DNA of 64,000 nt from Rhodococcus sp. RD6.2 (lineage in GTDB: Bacteria > Actinomycetota > Actinomycetes > Mycobacteriales > Mycobacteriaceae). Position numbers and translations under genes: made by a program. Location: assembly GCF_001040705.1 (NCBI RefSeq), contig NZ_CVQP01000006.1, forward strand, positions 549,760-613,759. Direction: 5' to 3'. A model generated the notes under the pieces. It worked only from the letters and a program-made list of their open reading frames with translations, was not told the origin of the DNA and ran no database searches. This document shows positions 56,587-64,000 of this stretch, piece by piece (position 1 is the stretch's first letter; every line of letters begins with the position of its first letter).

Positions 56587-56656
56587 AGGAAACCTGAATT
56601 TCCGGTAGATGCCCTACTGTGGTGCGTGTCACTTTTCGGTCGACCCGAGGAGAACC

Positions 56657-57070
56657 ATGAGCACTCGCTTGAACCCCTACATCAGCTTCAAGGACGATGC
56701 CCGCCCGGCGATGGAGTTCTACCGGGACGTGTTCGGCGGCGAGCTGAACATCAGCACGTTCGGAGAGTTCGGCGACAAGGACGCGCCCGGCGCCGACGGC
56801 GTCATGCACGCCATGCTCGAGACACCACAGGGCTTCACCCTGATGGGCGCCGACACGCCACCCGGCATGGAACACAACCCCGGCACCAACTTCTCGGTCA
56901 GCCTCAGCGGTGACGACGGCGACGAACTGCGTGGCTGGTTCGCGAAGCTCGCAGACGGCGGGCAGATCGCGGTGCCGCTGGAGAAGCAGATGTGGGGTGA
57001 CGAATTCGGCATGTGCACGGACCGGTTCGGCGTTGGCTGGATGGTGAACATCGCGGGCGCGCCCGCCTGA
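56657..57070 (+). CDS. VOC family protein, PhnB-like
   Basis: The 137-residue protein has NPYISFKDDARPAMEFYRDV then FGGELNISTFGEF, and the C-terminal WGDEFGMCTDRFGVGWMVNI typical of PhnB/3-demethylubiquinone-type glyoxalase-fold proteins. They bind metal or small ligands; activity is usually unknown. ATG 56657 has GAGGAGA upstream. Confidence 0.85.
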   Translation: MSTRLNPYISFKDDARPAMEFYRDVFGGELNISTFGEFGDKDAPGADGVMHAMLETPQGFTLMGADTPPGMEHNPGTNFSVSLSGDDGDELRGWFAKLADGGQIAVPLEKQMWGDEFGMCTDRFGVGWMVNIAGAPA

Positions 57071-57104
57071 TCCACGAAGACGCGCGCCCGAGCAGCAGCG
57101 TGGT

Positions 57105-57737
57105 CTACACGGGTACTGCTCGGCGCACCAGAGACAGGAACCCGGCGGCAGCGAAGAACAGGCAGGAGAACACGCGGCCGGTGACTCGCTGCTGCCGGGG
57201 TGACCGCATGTACGTCAGCACACGGGAGGCGAGGCCCGTGTAGCCCGTCATCACGATCACGTCGACGGCGACCATTGTTGCGGCGATGATCACGTATTGC
57301 GGCACCAATGGCGCGGTGGGGTCGAGGAACTGGGGCAGTACCGCAAGCATGAACACGACTGCTTTCGGGTTGCTCGCGTTCACGAGGAAGCCCCGGATCA
57401 CCATGCCGGTCGCCGATCCGCTCGCGTCCGTGTCGGCGGGGTCGACATCGGCCGGAGCGGAGCGCCACTGTCGCACGCCCAGGTACACGAGGTATGCGAC
57501 ACCGAACCATTTGATGACGGTGAACGCCACGGCCGACGACGCGAGCAGAGCGCCCACGCCCGCGGCGACGATCGCGATCTGCAGCAGCAGTCCCAGTTGC
57601 AGTCCGAGGATGTTCCAGTATCCGCGCCGCAGTCCGTGGCTCAGTCCCGACGACATCGACGCGATCGCGCCGGCGCCCGGCGACAGGCTGATCACCCACG
57701 CTGCACCCAGAAAACCCAACCAGATCTGCCACGACAC
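57105..57737 (-). CDS. LysE/RhtB family exporter
   Basis: The 210-residue membrane protein has about six helices, SLSPGAGAIASMSSGLSHGL near the start and GFLVNASNPKAVVFMLAVLP in the middle, the marks of amino-acid exporters of the RhtB group. The substrate cannot be told. The start is GTG 57737, 29 bp from the end of the GH1 gene upstream on the same strand, so they may be cotranscribed. Confidence 0.87.
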   Translation of the reverse strand: MSWQIWLGFLGAAWVISLSPGAGAIASMSSGLSHGLRRGYWNILGLQLGLLLQIAIVAAGVGALLASSAVAFTVIKWFGVAYLVYLGVRQWRSAPADVDPADTDASGSATGMVIRGFLVNASNPKAVVFMLAVLPQFLDPTAPLVPQYVIIAATMVAVDVIVMTGYTGLASRVLTYMRSPRQQRVTGRVFSCLFFAAAGFLSLVRRAVPV

Positions 57738-57765
57738 CCGACCAGGATAGTGGGGTGCTCGACCG

Positions 57766-59061
57766 TCAACTTCCGGGCGTCGTCACGCAACTGTCCGGCG
57801 GGCTCACCAGCGAACACACGGAGTCGGGCATCACCGGCACGTAGTCGCCTGCGACACCGTTCGCCGCCGTCAGTTCCCGATAGGCGGCGACGGCGTCCGT
57901 CGGGCGTCGGGTCAACGTCGGGTCCGTGAGGACGTCCACGGTGTACAGGCCGAAGCGGTTGCGGTAGTTGCCCCACTCGTAGTTGTCGGTGATCGACCAG
58001 TAGTTGTATCCGATGACGTTCGCGCCGTCCTGATTCGCGCGCTGCAGCCAGTAGACGTGGTCGCGCAGGTGGTCGGCCCGGGTGTACCCGTCGGGTCGGG
58101 GCTTGCCGTCGTCGGACGGCATTCCGTTCTCGACGACGAGGATCGGCAACTCGGGGTATTTGCCCGCGAAGTGCTTTGCGGCGTGGTAGATCCCGTCCGG
58201 CTGCGGCCGGACGTCGTAGAAGCTGTCGGTCAGGGCCGCGGAGGCGGTGAGGTTGTCGAGCGAGACGCCGTAGTAGTAGTCGAGTCCGACGAAGTCCAGT
58301 TTGTCGCGGACCCGGTCGGTGAACAGGGCGTCGATCACACCCATTGCCGCGGGGATGTAGGCGACATTGCTCGAGACGCGGGCGTCGGGGTCGAGGCGGT
58401 GGATCGTGTCGTAGGCGGCGCGGTGCGCGCGGACGAGGCGGTCCAGGACGCCGGGCGCGTCGAGTGGGCCGATGCCGCCGTGTGCGAGTTCCTTCTGCAC
58501 GAAGACGGTCGGCTCGTTGAACGTGATCCAGGTGACGTCGTCGCCCGCGTATCGCGAGACCACCTTTTCCGCGTGGGTGAGCCACAGTCCGATCGTCTCG
58601 TCGCGGGTCCACCCACCCCGATCGACGACCCAGCCGGGGAACACGAAGTGGTCGAGGGTGATCATCGGCCGCATGCCGTGCGAGCGGATCTCGCGCACCA
58701 CGTCGTCGTAGTAGGCGAGTTCGGTCTCGTCCCACGTGGCGGGTGTCGGTTGGATCCGGGCCCACTCGACGGAGAACCGGAAGGTGTCGACGCCCATCGC
58801 CGCGGCGTTGGCGATGTCCTCGGTGTAGCGGTGCCGGAAGTCGGGCCCGCTGCCGTACGGGTCGTGGGGGCCGCCGCCGGCGACGTAACGCGACCAGTTG
58901 CTGTCCGGGGGTGGACCCTCGGACTGGAAGCCGGAGGTGGCGACGCCCCACTCGAAGTCGGGTCCCAGGGGCGCCACCGGGGCTGCGCCGGCAGGTGCGG
59001 CGGCGAGCGCCCCAGCCACGGCGACCACGACCACGGTCAGGGCACGTGCGATTCGGCTCAC
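57766..59061 (-). CDS. Secreted GH1 family glycosidase
   Basis: The 431-residue protein has a signal peptide (RIARALTVVVVAVAGALAAA, cleavage after AGA near 26) and a GH1 barrel: FEWGVATSGFQSEG, TFNEPTVFVQKEL (acid/base Glu), GLDYYYGVSL and LVVENGMPSDD (nucleophile Glu), then YWSITDNYEWGNYRNRFGLY. Export of a GH1 enzyme is unusual. Near the endoglycoceramidase it could trim glycans or cleave glycolipids directly (the bacterial endo-beta-galactosylceramide-type GH1 idea is inference). Confidence 0.88.
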   Translation of the reverse strand: MSRIARALTVVVVAVAGALAAAPAGAAPVAPLGPDFEWGVATSGFQSEGPPPDSNWSRYVAGGGPHDPYGSGPDFRHRYTEDIANAAAMGVDTFRFSVEWARIQPTPATWDETELAYYDDVVREIRSHGMRPMITLDHFVFPGWVVDRGGWTRDETIGLWLTHAEKVVSRYAGDDVTWITFNEPTVFVQKELAHGGIGPLDAPGVLDRLVRAHRAAYDTIHRLDPDARVSSNVAYIPAAMGVIDALFTDRVRDKLDFVGLDYYYGVSLDNLTASAALTDSFYDVRPQPDGIYHAAKHFAGKYPELPILVVENGMPSDDGKPRPDGYTRADHLRDHVYWLQRANQDGANVIGYNYWSITDNYEWGNYRNRFGLYTVDVLTDPTLTRRPTDAVAAYRELTAANGVAGDYVPVMPDSVCSLVSPPDSCVTTPGS

Positions 59062-59197
59062 CCCAGCAGGTTAGGCGAGTGCGCCGTGTCGGTATGGGGA
59101 ATCTCACAGACAATTCCGTGCAGTGCTTTAACGTTTTTCGCAACGCATTCGCCGCGGGGCGGCGATCATGAGCAGTCACTCGTCGAAAGGCTCACCC

Positions 59198-60034
59198 GTG
59201 ACCGACCCGCTCGCGTTCTTCAGTTCGACCGCCGACGGCTTCGTCGCCGAGCGATTCGCGATCAGTCGCTGGTCGCCGGACATGATCAACGGCGCCGCAC
59301 TGTGTGGTCTCGTCGCGCGGGCACTGGAACAGGACCACGGTGGTGACGGCTTCGTTCCCGCCCGACTGACGGTCGACCTGTTCAAGCCCGCCAAGACCGC
59401 CCCGATCACCACCCGCACCACCCTCGTCCGGGACGGCAACCGGATCCGCGTCGCCGACGCGGAGCTGCTGCAGGACGGCGAGGTCGTGGTCCGGGCCGGT
59501 GCCGTGTTCCTGCGTCCGTCGGAGCAGCCGCCGGGGGAGGTGTGGACGCGCGACTACCGGCCGTCGCCGCCGCCCGTCCATATCCCGATGCAGGCCGGCG
59601 ACGTGACTCATCCGTATTTCGGTAGCGACGACCATCCCGACGGCTGGTCGCAGTCGATGCTCGAGCACCAGGGCTCGAGCCGGAAGCGGATGTGGGCACA
59701 GCACCTGCCCGTGGTGGCCGGGGAGGAGCCGTCACCGTTCGCGCGGGCCGCGATGGCGGGGGAGCCGACGAGCCTCATGACGAACTGGGGCACCGCGGGC
59801 GTCGGCTTCATCAACGTCGACATGACGCTGGTGCTCGCGCGGCTGCCCGAGGGTGTCGAGGTCGGTATCGAGGCCGACGACCACATCAGCTCCGACGGCC
59901 TCGCGGTCGGTACGACCACGATGTACGACCGCCGCGGACCGATCGGAACGTGTGTCGTCAGCGCCCTCGCCAATGCCCGCAGGCAGGTCGACTTCTCCGA
60001 TCAGGGCGTCTTCGTCCTCCCGGAGAACGCCTGA
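59198..60034 (+). CDS. Acyl-CoA thioesterase-like double-hotdog protein
   Basis: About 278 residues with two hotdog-like halves: the first has NGAALCGLVARALEQDHG, ARLTVDLFKPAKTAPITTRT and RVADAELLQDGEVV; the second has SLMTNWGTAGVGFINVDMTL and SDGLAVGTTTMYDRRGPIGT. This matches actinobacterial thioesterase/enoyl-hydratase-like proteins active on CoA thioesters. GTG 59198 is preferred because GAAAGG lies 8 bp upstream; ATG 59168 is the alternative. It ends 17 bp from the convergent subtilase gene. Confidence 0.75.
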   Translation: MTDPLAFFSSTADGFVAERFAISRWSPDMINGAALCGLVARALEQDHGGDGFVPARLTVDLFKPAKTAPITTRTTLVRDGNRIRVADAELLQDGEVVVRAGAVFLRPSEQPPGEVWTRDYRPSPPPVHIPMQAGDVTHPYFGSDDHPDGWSQSMLEHQGSSRKRMWAQHLPVVAGEEPSPFARAAMAGEPTSLMTNWGTAGVGFINVDMTLVLARLPEGVEVGIEADDHISSDGLAVGTTTMYDRRGPIGTCVVSALANARRQVDFSDQGVFVLPENA

Positions 60035-60051
60035 CCCGAGGCGGCCCCGGA

Positions 60052-61251
60052 TCACGGGGCAGTCGCGAGGCCCGCGCCTACATCCTCCTTCGGCAGTGCC
60101 AGTGCCTCTGTGGTGGTGATCAGCGCCTTCCACAGCTCTTTCCCACGCTTGCCGGTGCTCTCCGCGACCAGCGCGGCGATACCTGCGACATGCGGGGTTG
60201 CCATGGACGTGCCGCTGATCGTGTTGTACCGGTTCGGCATCGGCCAGCTCGAGAGCACGTCGACTCCGGGTGCGGCGATATCGATCGTCCCACCGTCGAC
60301 CGAAGTCGCTCGCGCCGAGAATGCGGCGATTCGCAGGTCCGATGCGAGAGCCGCGACCGCAACGATCGACGGTGAATTCGCCGGGCTGCCCACGAATCCC
60401 GGGTTGCCGGGGCGGGAAGCGTTGTTTCCAGCTGCCGCGATGATCAGCGATCCCTCGGCCAGGGCCCTACGGCCGATGATCTCGTAGGCTTGGACGGGTT
60501 GTGGGGTGTTGGCACCGAGAGACATCGAGATGACCGCGCAGCGGTTGGCGATAGCCCATTCGATACCGGCAAGGATTCCCGAGTCGGAACCCGTCCCCGC
60601 ATTGCTGAGAACCTTGCCGACGAAGATGGTTGCTCCGCCCGCCACCCCGTACCGGGGTCCCTGTCCGGGTTTCCTCGGTCCGCACGAGGTGCCGACGCAA
60701 TGAGTCCCGTGACCGTTCCCGTCCTGGACCTCTTGACCGGTGACGAACGATTTCGAGGTGATCGTCCGGCCTGCGAAATCGGGGTGGTCGAGATCGAACC
60801 CGGTGTCGAGGACGGCGACGTTCACGCCGGTGCCGTCGAACTGGGACGTGAACACGCGGGTGGCTTGCAACCCCCACGTGGCGGCTCGACCGTCCCGCAG
60901 GTGCGTCTCGACGGCGAGCGGTGTCGCGAGAGCGTGTACGACGTGTTCTGGTTCGACTGCGATGATGACCGGATTGTCGTTGGCGACGGAGTCCAGGGAT
61001 TCCATCTGTGCGCCACTGACATTCGCTACTGCGACACCGATCCGCTCGAGTATTGTCGCGTCGGCTGATTCGATGTCGTCGGGGCCGACGGATTCCGGGC
61101 CGAGGCCCTCGCTCGATGCCACGCTGCTGACCCCGGACACCTGCTGCAGCGCCGCGACCCGCTCGTCGTGCGTACTGTCGTCGGTGAACGTGATGATCTG
61201 GCGACCGGTGGTCTCGGCGGCTGCGGCGTCCGTGTTGTCGTCGGTGATCAT
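60052..61251 (-). CDS. Leaderless subtilisin-like (S8) serine protease with inhibitor-type propeptide
   Basis: The 399-residue protease has the full S8 triad: Asp149 (AVLDTGFDLDHPD), His181 (GHGTHCVG), Ser349 (SGTSMATPHVAG), and the oxyanion Asn276 (AAGNN). Residues about 17-105 look like an I9-type propeptide (RQIITFTDDSTHDERVAAL). There is no signal peptide, so it probably acts inside the cell after self-cleavage. ATG 61251 follows AGGTAGAG; a longer frame to 61332 lacks support. It is divergent from the DUF1036-nuclease-caspase row across a 337-bp shared promoter region. Confidence 0.88.
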   Translation of the reverse strand: MITDDNTDAAAAETTGRQIITFTDDSTHDERVAALQQVSGVSSVASSEGLGPESVGPDDIESADATILERIGVAVANVSGAQMESLDSVANDNPVIIAVEPEHVVHALATPLAVETHLRDGRAATWGLQATRVFTSQFDGTGVNVAVLDTGFDLDHPDFAGRTITSKSFVTGQEVQDGNGHGTHCVGTSCGPRKPGQGPRYGVAGGATIFVGKVLSNAGTGSDSGILAGIEWAIANRCAVISMSLGANTPQPVQAYEIIGRRALAEGSLIIAAAGNNASRPGNPGFVGSPANSPSIVAVAALASDLRIAAFSARATSVDGGTIDIAAPGVDVLSSWPMPNRYNTISGTSMATPHVAGIAALVAESTGKRGKELWKALITTTEALALPKEDVGAGLATAP

Positions 61252-61588
61252 GTTCTCTACCTGCCTTCTGGTTGGCTGGCTCCCCGGCGGTGGCGCTCGT
61301 GCGACATCGGCTTCGGGGAGTGACCCGCTCACGCGGGCGGGTCCGTGGTTGTCAGCCTTCGCCGGTGCGACTGCGCTGTAACGAGTACCGCGCTACCCGA
61401 ATCCCCTCCGCGCTCGCCGGGGCGCCTCGCTTGGGACCCGGCGGTCGAGCAGCGGCGGAGCCGGTTACTCGTTCAAGGGGTTTCGCCGGCCGTATCGCAG
61501 TCGGCGAGGATTCGAGTAGTCGCCTACTCGTGTGGGTTGCACCGGTGCGGAGCACGCTGGCCTTCGAAACAAACCGGAGGAGGACGAC
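61252..61588. promoter_or_regulatory. Divergent promoter region with repeated TACTCGT motif
   Basis: The region contains ACGAGTA (61381-61387), TACTCGT (61466-61472) and the inverted repeat CGAGTAG-TCGC-CTACTCG (61513-61530), giving four copies of one heptamer, three exact, within 150 bp. This is the probable binding region of a regulator that controls both the S8 protease and the DUF1036-nuclease-caspase genes. No coding sequence is seen. Confidence 0.55.
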
Positions 61589-62140
61589 ATGACGAATCTT
61601 CTCGAGCCGAACACGGAATCGGCATTCGAACTTGTGGAGACGCCATCGCGAGCAACCGAGTCCGAGATGCAGGTCACCGTCGACTGGCCGCAACACGAAC
61701 CCGCAGGCGCGGACGTCTCACCGCCTGCCCACCCTGCGGACATCGAAGGCGCCGTTTCGTCGCTTCCCGTCGTGCGCGAGGGGATCGGGACGAAGGGCAA
61801 CACCCGCCAGGTGCATTTCATCAATGGCCACAACCGACCCTTGGCGGTGGCTGTGGCGTATGCAAACAACTCCTGCACCAAACTGTGGGCGGTTCAGGGG
61901 TGGTGGAACATCGCTCCCGGCGGCGACGTGCACGTGCTCAACACGACCAACCGCTACATGTTCTTCTATGCGGAGTCCTCGGACCGGGTGTGGGCCGGCG
62001 ATGCCTGGGAGAACCACGCCGATGCCTACGTGACGCAGAACGCGTTCAACCATTGCATCGAGATTGGCACAACCACTTCCCGCATCGTGCGTATGAGATT
62101 CCTCGACCTCGATGTCAACACCCGGTGGCGACTGACGTAG
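61589..62140 (+). CDS. DUF1036 domain protein
   Basis: The 183-residue protein has a polar, probably disordered N-terminus (1-70) and a DUF1036 domain from about 72: VHFINGHNRPLAVAVAYAN, LWAVQGWWNIAPGGDVHVLN and RYMFFYAESSDRVWAGD. No signal peptide is visible. The family is uncharacterised; some members are found near protease genes. GGAGGAGG lies 6 bp before ATG 61589. First gene of the + strand row; in this setting it might be a substrate, sensor or inhibitor, which is inference. Confidence 0.8.
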   Translation: MTNLLEPNTESAFELVETPSRATESEMQVTVDWPQHEPAGADVSPPAHPADIEGAVSSLPVVREGIGTKGNTRQVHFINGHNRPLAVAVAYANNSCTKLWAVQGWWNIAPGGDVHVLNTTNRYMFFYAESSDRVWAGDAWENHADAYVTQNAFNHCIEIGTTTSRIVRMRFLDLDVNTRWRLT

Positions 62141-62227
62141 CCGTCACGTCAACGTCATTTCGTCCCACCGGTCCATGCCCCTGATCGCATGGACCCTGGG
62201 TCTCGTGCAACAGAAGGAGTAGCCGGC

Positions 62228-63085
62228 ATGTCAACCACCTACAGCGGGCCGCTGGATCAGCGGACCGGCTATGACCCGAGCTTCGTCGGACTCCGCGTCG
62301 CGCCGCCCGTCGGTGCCGAAGCGGACGATTCGGTACAGGTGAACGGTTCGTCCGTCGTGCACTACACGCGATTCTCACTGGCGCTGAGCAAGAGTCGAAA
62401 GCTGTGTCGCTGGGTGGCGTGGAACATCGACGGATCGACCTTGCCTGCTCCCGACGATCCCGATCCGATCGGTCGCGATGGTCTCGAGTTCACCCTCGAC
62501 CCCCGAATCGAACCACGTCGCCAAACCGACGACAGTGTCTACAAGAGGAACCGCCTCGATCGTGGGCACGTCGCCCGCCGCGCCGATTTGTTGTGGGGAG
62601 AACGCGAGGAGGCGATCCGAGCGAACGAGGACTCGTTCTTCCTGACGAACATCACACCGCAGATGGACAACTTCAATCAGTCGGGGCTGCACGGCGTGTG
62701 GGGGCGTCTGGAGAACGCACTGCTGGACCACGTCGACGAAGACAACTCGCGGGTGGCCGTGATGGGCGGGCCGGTCCTGGCCGACAGTGATCCGTCGTAC
62801 CGGACCGTGCAGGTCCCGATCGAGTTCTGGAAGCTGTTCGTCTACCAGCGGGAAAGTGAAGTGCGGACCAGGGGTTTCATTCTCACCCAGTCCTTGTCCG
62901 GACTGAAGCGGCGCGACCCGTTCGCCGAGTTCGTGGTCGCCGAGAGGACGGTCGAACAGATCGCAGCGAAGGCCAAGGTGACTTTCGACAGCGTCCTCGG
63001 CGAGTTGGAACAGCGTGGTCGCCCCAGGCCACGCGGACACCTCGAACCGCGAGTCATTCGCGATGAAGGTCAAATCGATTGGTGA
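62228..63085 (+). CDS. DNA/RNA non-specific endonuclease (EndoG/NUC type), no signal peptide
   Basis: The 285-residue protein is a NUC-fold nuclease: HYTRFSLALSKSRKL opens the domain, LDRGHVARR holds the catalytic His114, and FFLTNITPQMDNFNQSGLHG the metal-binding Asn150. Bacterial members are commonly exported, but this one starts MSTTYSGPLDQRTGYDPS with no hydrophobic leader, so it should stay in the cytoplasm, where unchecked activity would be lethal. AGAAGGAG precedes ATG 62228. It lies 87 bp after the DUF1036 gene and 42 bp before the caspase gene. Confidence 0.88.
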   Translation: MSTTYSGPLDQRTGYDPSFVGLRVAPPVGAEADDSVQVNGSSVVHYTRFSLALSKSRKLCRWVAWNIDGSTLPAPDDPDPIGRDGLEFTLDPRIEPRRQTDDSVYKRNRLDRGHVARRADLLWGEREEAIRANEDSFFLTNITPQMDNFNQSGLHGVWGRLENALLDHVDEDNSRVAVMGGPVLADSDPSYRTVQVPIEFWKLFVYQRESEVRTRGFILTQSLSGLKRRDPFAEFVVAERTVEQIAAKAKVTFDSVLGELEQRGRPRPRGHLEPRVIRDEGQIDW

Positions 63086-63127
63086 CACGACCTTCGCTCA
63101 ATACCCACCAACTACCAAGGAGTGGTC

Positions 63128-63976
63128 ATGACGAAACGTCGATCCCTGCACATCGGTCTGAACTCTGTCGATCCGAAGAAGTACAACGGGTGGGATGGCG
63201 CCCTGGCGGGGTGCGTCAACGACGCGAACGCGATGCGGGACGTGGCGGCCAGCCGCGGCTTCACTCCGACGATGCTCCTCGACGGCGACGCGACCGCCGA
63301 GGCTGTGCGCCGTGAGTTGGACGCCGCCGCTGCCGATCTCGGCGAGAACGACTTCTTCTTCCTGACCTACTCGGGTCACGGCGGCCAGGTTCCGGACAGG
63401 AACGGCGACGAACGCGACAGCTTCGACGAAACCTGGTGCCTGTACGACACCGAGCTCGTCGACGATTCGCTGTACGGCGCACTGTGTACTTTCGGCCCGG
63501 GTGTGCGGATCTTCGTGATGTCCGACAGCTGTCACAGTGAAACGGTCACCCGGGCGAACCGAGTACAGGGCCGTGAGCAACTCCGCGATCAGCGGGAGGC
63601 GGCCCCAGGCCCAAATGCCAAGCAGGCGCCACGCAACGTGACTGTCGCCGAGTTCGACGGCCACCGCGACGCGTACGAAGAGCAGAACAGATGGTGGGAA
63701 CCCAAGGCGCTGCCACGAGATGCCAGCGCGAAGGTGGTGCTCATCTCGGGATGCAAGGACGAGCAGACGTCGATGGACGGGCCCGTGAACGGGGCCTTCA
63801 CAGGCGCCTTTCTGCAGGTCTGGAACAACGGTAGCTACCGAAGCGACTATGCCGCTCTGAAGGACGCAGTGGTCGCCGAGATCGACGACCCGAGCCAGAC
63901 ACCGTGCTTGTTCTCCTACGGTGCGCACGTGCAGCAGATGCTGCCTCAGATTCCGCTCAGCGACGAGGACGCATGA
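63128..63976 (+). CDS. Caspase-family (C14, metacaspase-like) cysteine protease
   Basis: The 282-residue protein has the p20 fold: LHIGLNSVDPKKYNGW, LAGCVNDANAMRDVA, His84 in FFLTYSGHGGQ and Cys135 in FVMSDSCHSE, an intact catalytic dyad. A charged insert (about 150-195) follows, then KVVLISGCKDEQTSMDG and NGAFTGAFLQVW from the p10-like part. No signal peptide or extra domain. AAGGAG lies 5 bp before ATG 63128. Its stop overlaps the start of a further gene as ATGA. Prokaryotic caspases act in cell death and antiphage defence; target here unknown. Confidence 0.9.
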   Translation: MTKRRSLHIGLNSVDPKKYNGWDGALAGCVNDANAMRDVAASRGFTPTMLLDGDATAEAVRRELDAAAADLGENDFFFLTYSGHGGQVPDRNGDERDSFDETWCLYDTELVDDSLYGALCTFGPGVRIFVMSDSCHSETVTRANRVQGREQLRDQREAAPGPNAKQAPRNVTVAEFDGHRDAYEEQNRWWEPKALPRDASAKVVLISGCKDEQTSMDGPVNGAFTGAFLQVWNNGSYRSDYAALKDAVVAEIDDPSQTPCLFSYGAHVQQMLPQIPLSDEDA

Positions 63977-64000
63977 ACGGTGGCGCTGCCGGGCGCGGTG
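63973..64000 (+). CDS. Start of a further gene, cut by the window edge
   Basis: ATG 63973 overlaps the caspase stop codon (ATGA) and opens a frame MNGGAAGRG that runs off the end. ATGA coupling occurs at many real gene junctions in this window, so another member of the module is likely, but only nine codons are visible. Confidence 0.45.

Noticed and set aside
56620-56640. CRP-type site upstream of the VOC gene (TGTGG-N6-TCACT)
   Set aside because: Only the inner bases match; both outer positions deviate, unlike the two exact sites flanking the Sdh1 operon.

Overview
The window is high-GC actinobacterial DNA, most probably from a Rhodococcus. Three things point there. The backbone gene order (ilvA, treZ, treY, glgX/treX, a membrane acyltransferase, bioA-bioF-bioD, then bioB-bsaP-DUF2567 membrane protein-Nudix regulator-nadA-nadB-nadC) follows the Mycobacterium tuberculosis Rv1559-Rv1596 interval. 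The secreted glycosidase at 52.8-54.2 kb closely resembles Rhodococcus endoglycoceramidase as I remember it. The catabolic content (CYP125-like P450, CoA-thioester operon, Sdh1-type succinate dehydrogenase) is typical of the genus. No database search was possible, so the species is not claimed.

Layout. 0-6 kb: end of ilvA, small conserved genes, a semialdehyde dehydrogenase, and a tandem pair of secreted trypsin-like proteases with duplicated leaders. 6-15.6 kb: glycogen-to-trehalose genes (glgX, treY, treZ), interrupted by a 2-kb insert that holds a Cys-rich protein, a helix-turn-helix protein behind a perfect 18+18 bp inverted repeat, and a mycofactocin-type dehydrogenase; then an iron-siderophore lipoprotein with an IdeR/DtxR-like box. 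15.6-21 kb: acyltransferase and bioAFD, with a BioQ-like operator in front of bioF. 21-30 kb: a LysR-linked operon for CoA-thioester catabolism plus a P450. 30-34.3 kb: Sdh1-type operon with CRP-type sites before its first gene and before a tiny secreted peptide gene at its end. 34.3-36 kb: MurJ/MviN-like protein.

36-39.65 kb is a gene-poor island: two orphan genes (SMI1/KNR4-like and DUF6226), a frameshifted P-loop kinase remnant, a 20+20 bp perfect hairpin, and a short sequence module repeated at fixed internal spacing. 39.65-46.5 kb: a GntR-controlled ABC exporter, a secreted lipase, a FadR-type regulator with a desaturase-like membrane protein, and the BioQ-type repressor divergent from bioB. 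46.5-52.8 kb: bioB with its auxiliary gene bsaP, then an NrtR-type regulator and the de novo NAD operon nadABC. 52.8-59.1 kb: secreted hydrolases (endoglycoceramidase, phospholipase C, GH1 glycosidase) that look like a lipid/glycolipid foraging set.

60-64 kb is the most unusual part. A leaderless subtilisin-like protease (-) faces a + strand row encoding a DUF1036 protein, a DNA/RNA non-specific (EndoG-type) nuclease without a signal peptide, a caspase-fold protease with an intact His/Cys dyad, and a translationally coupled further gene cut by the window edge. Proteases plus a cytosolic nuclease behind one divergent promoter suggest a regulated cell-death or antiphage module; this function is inference.
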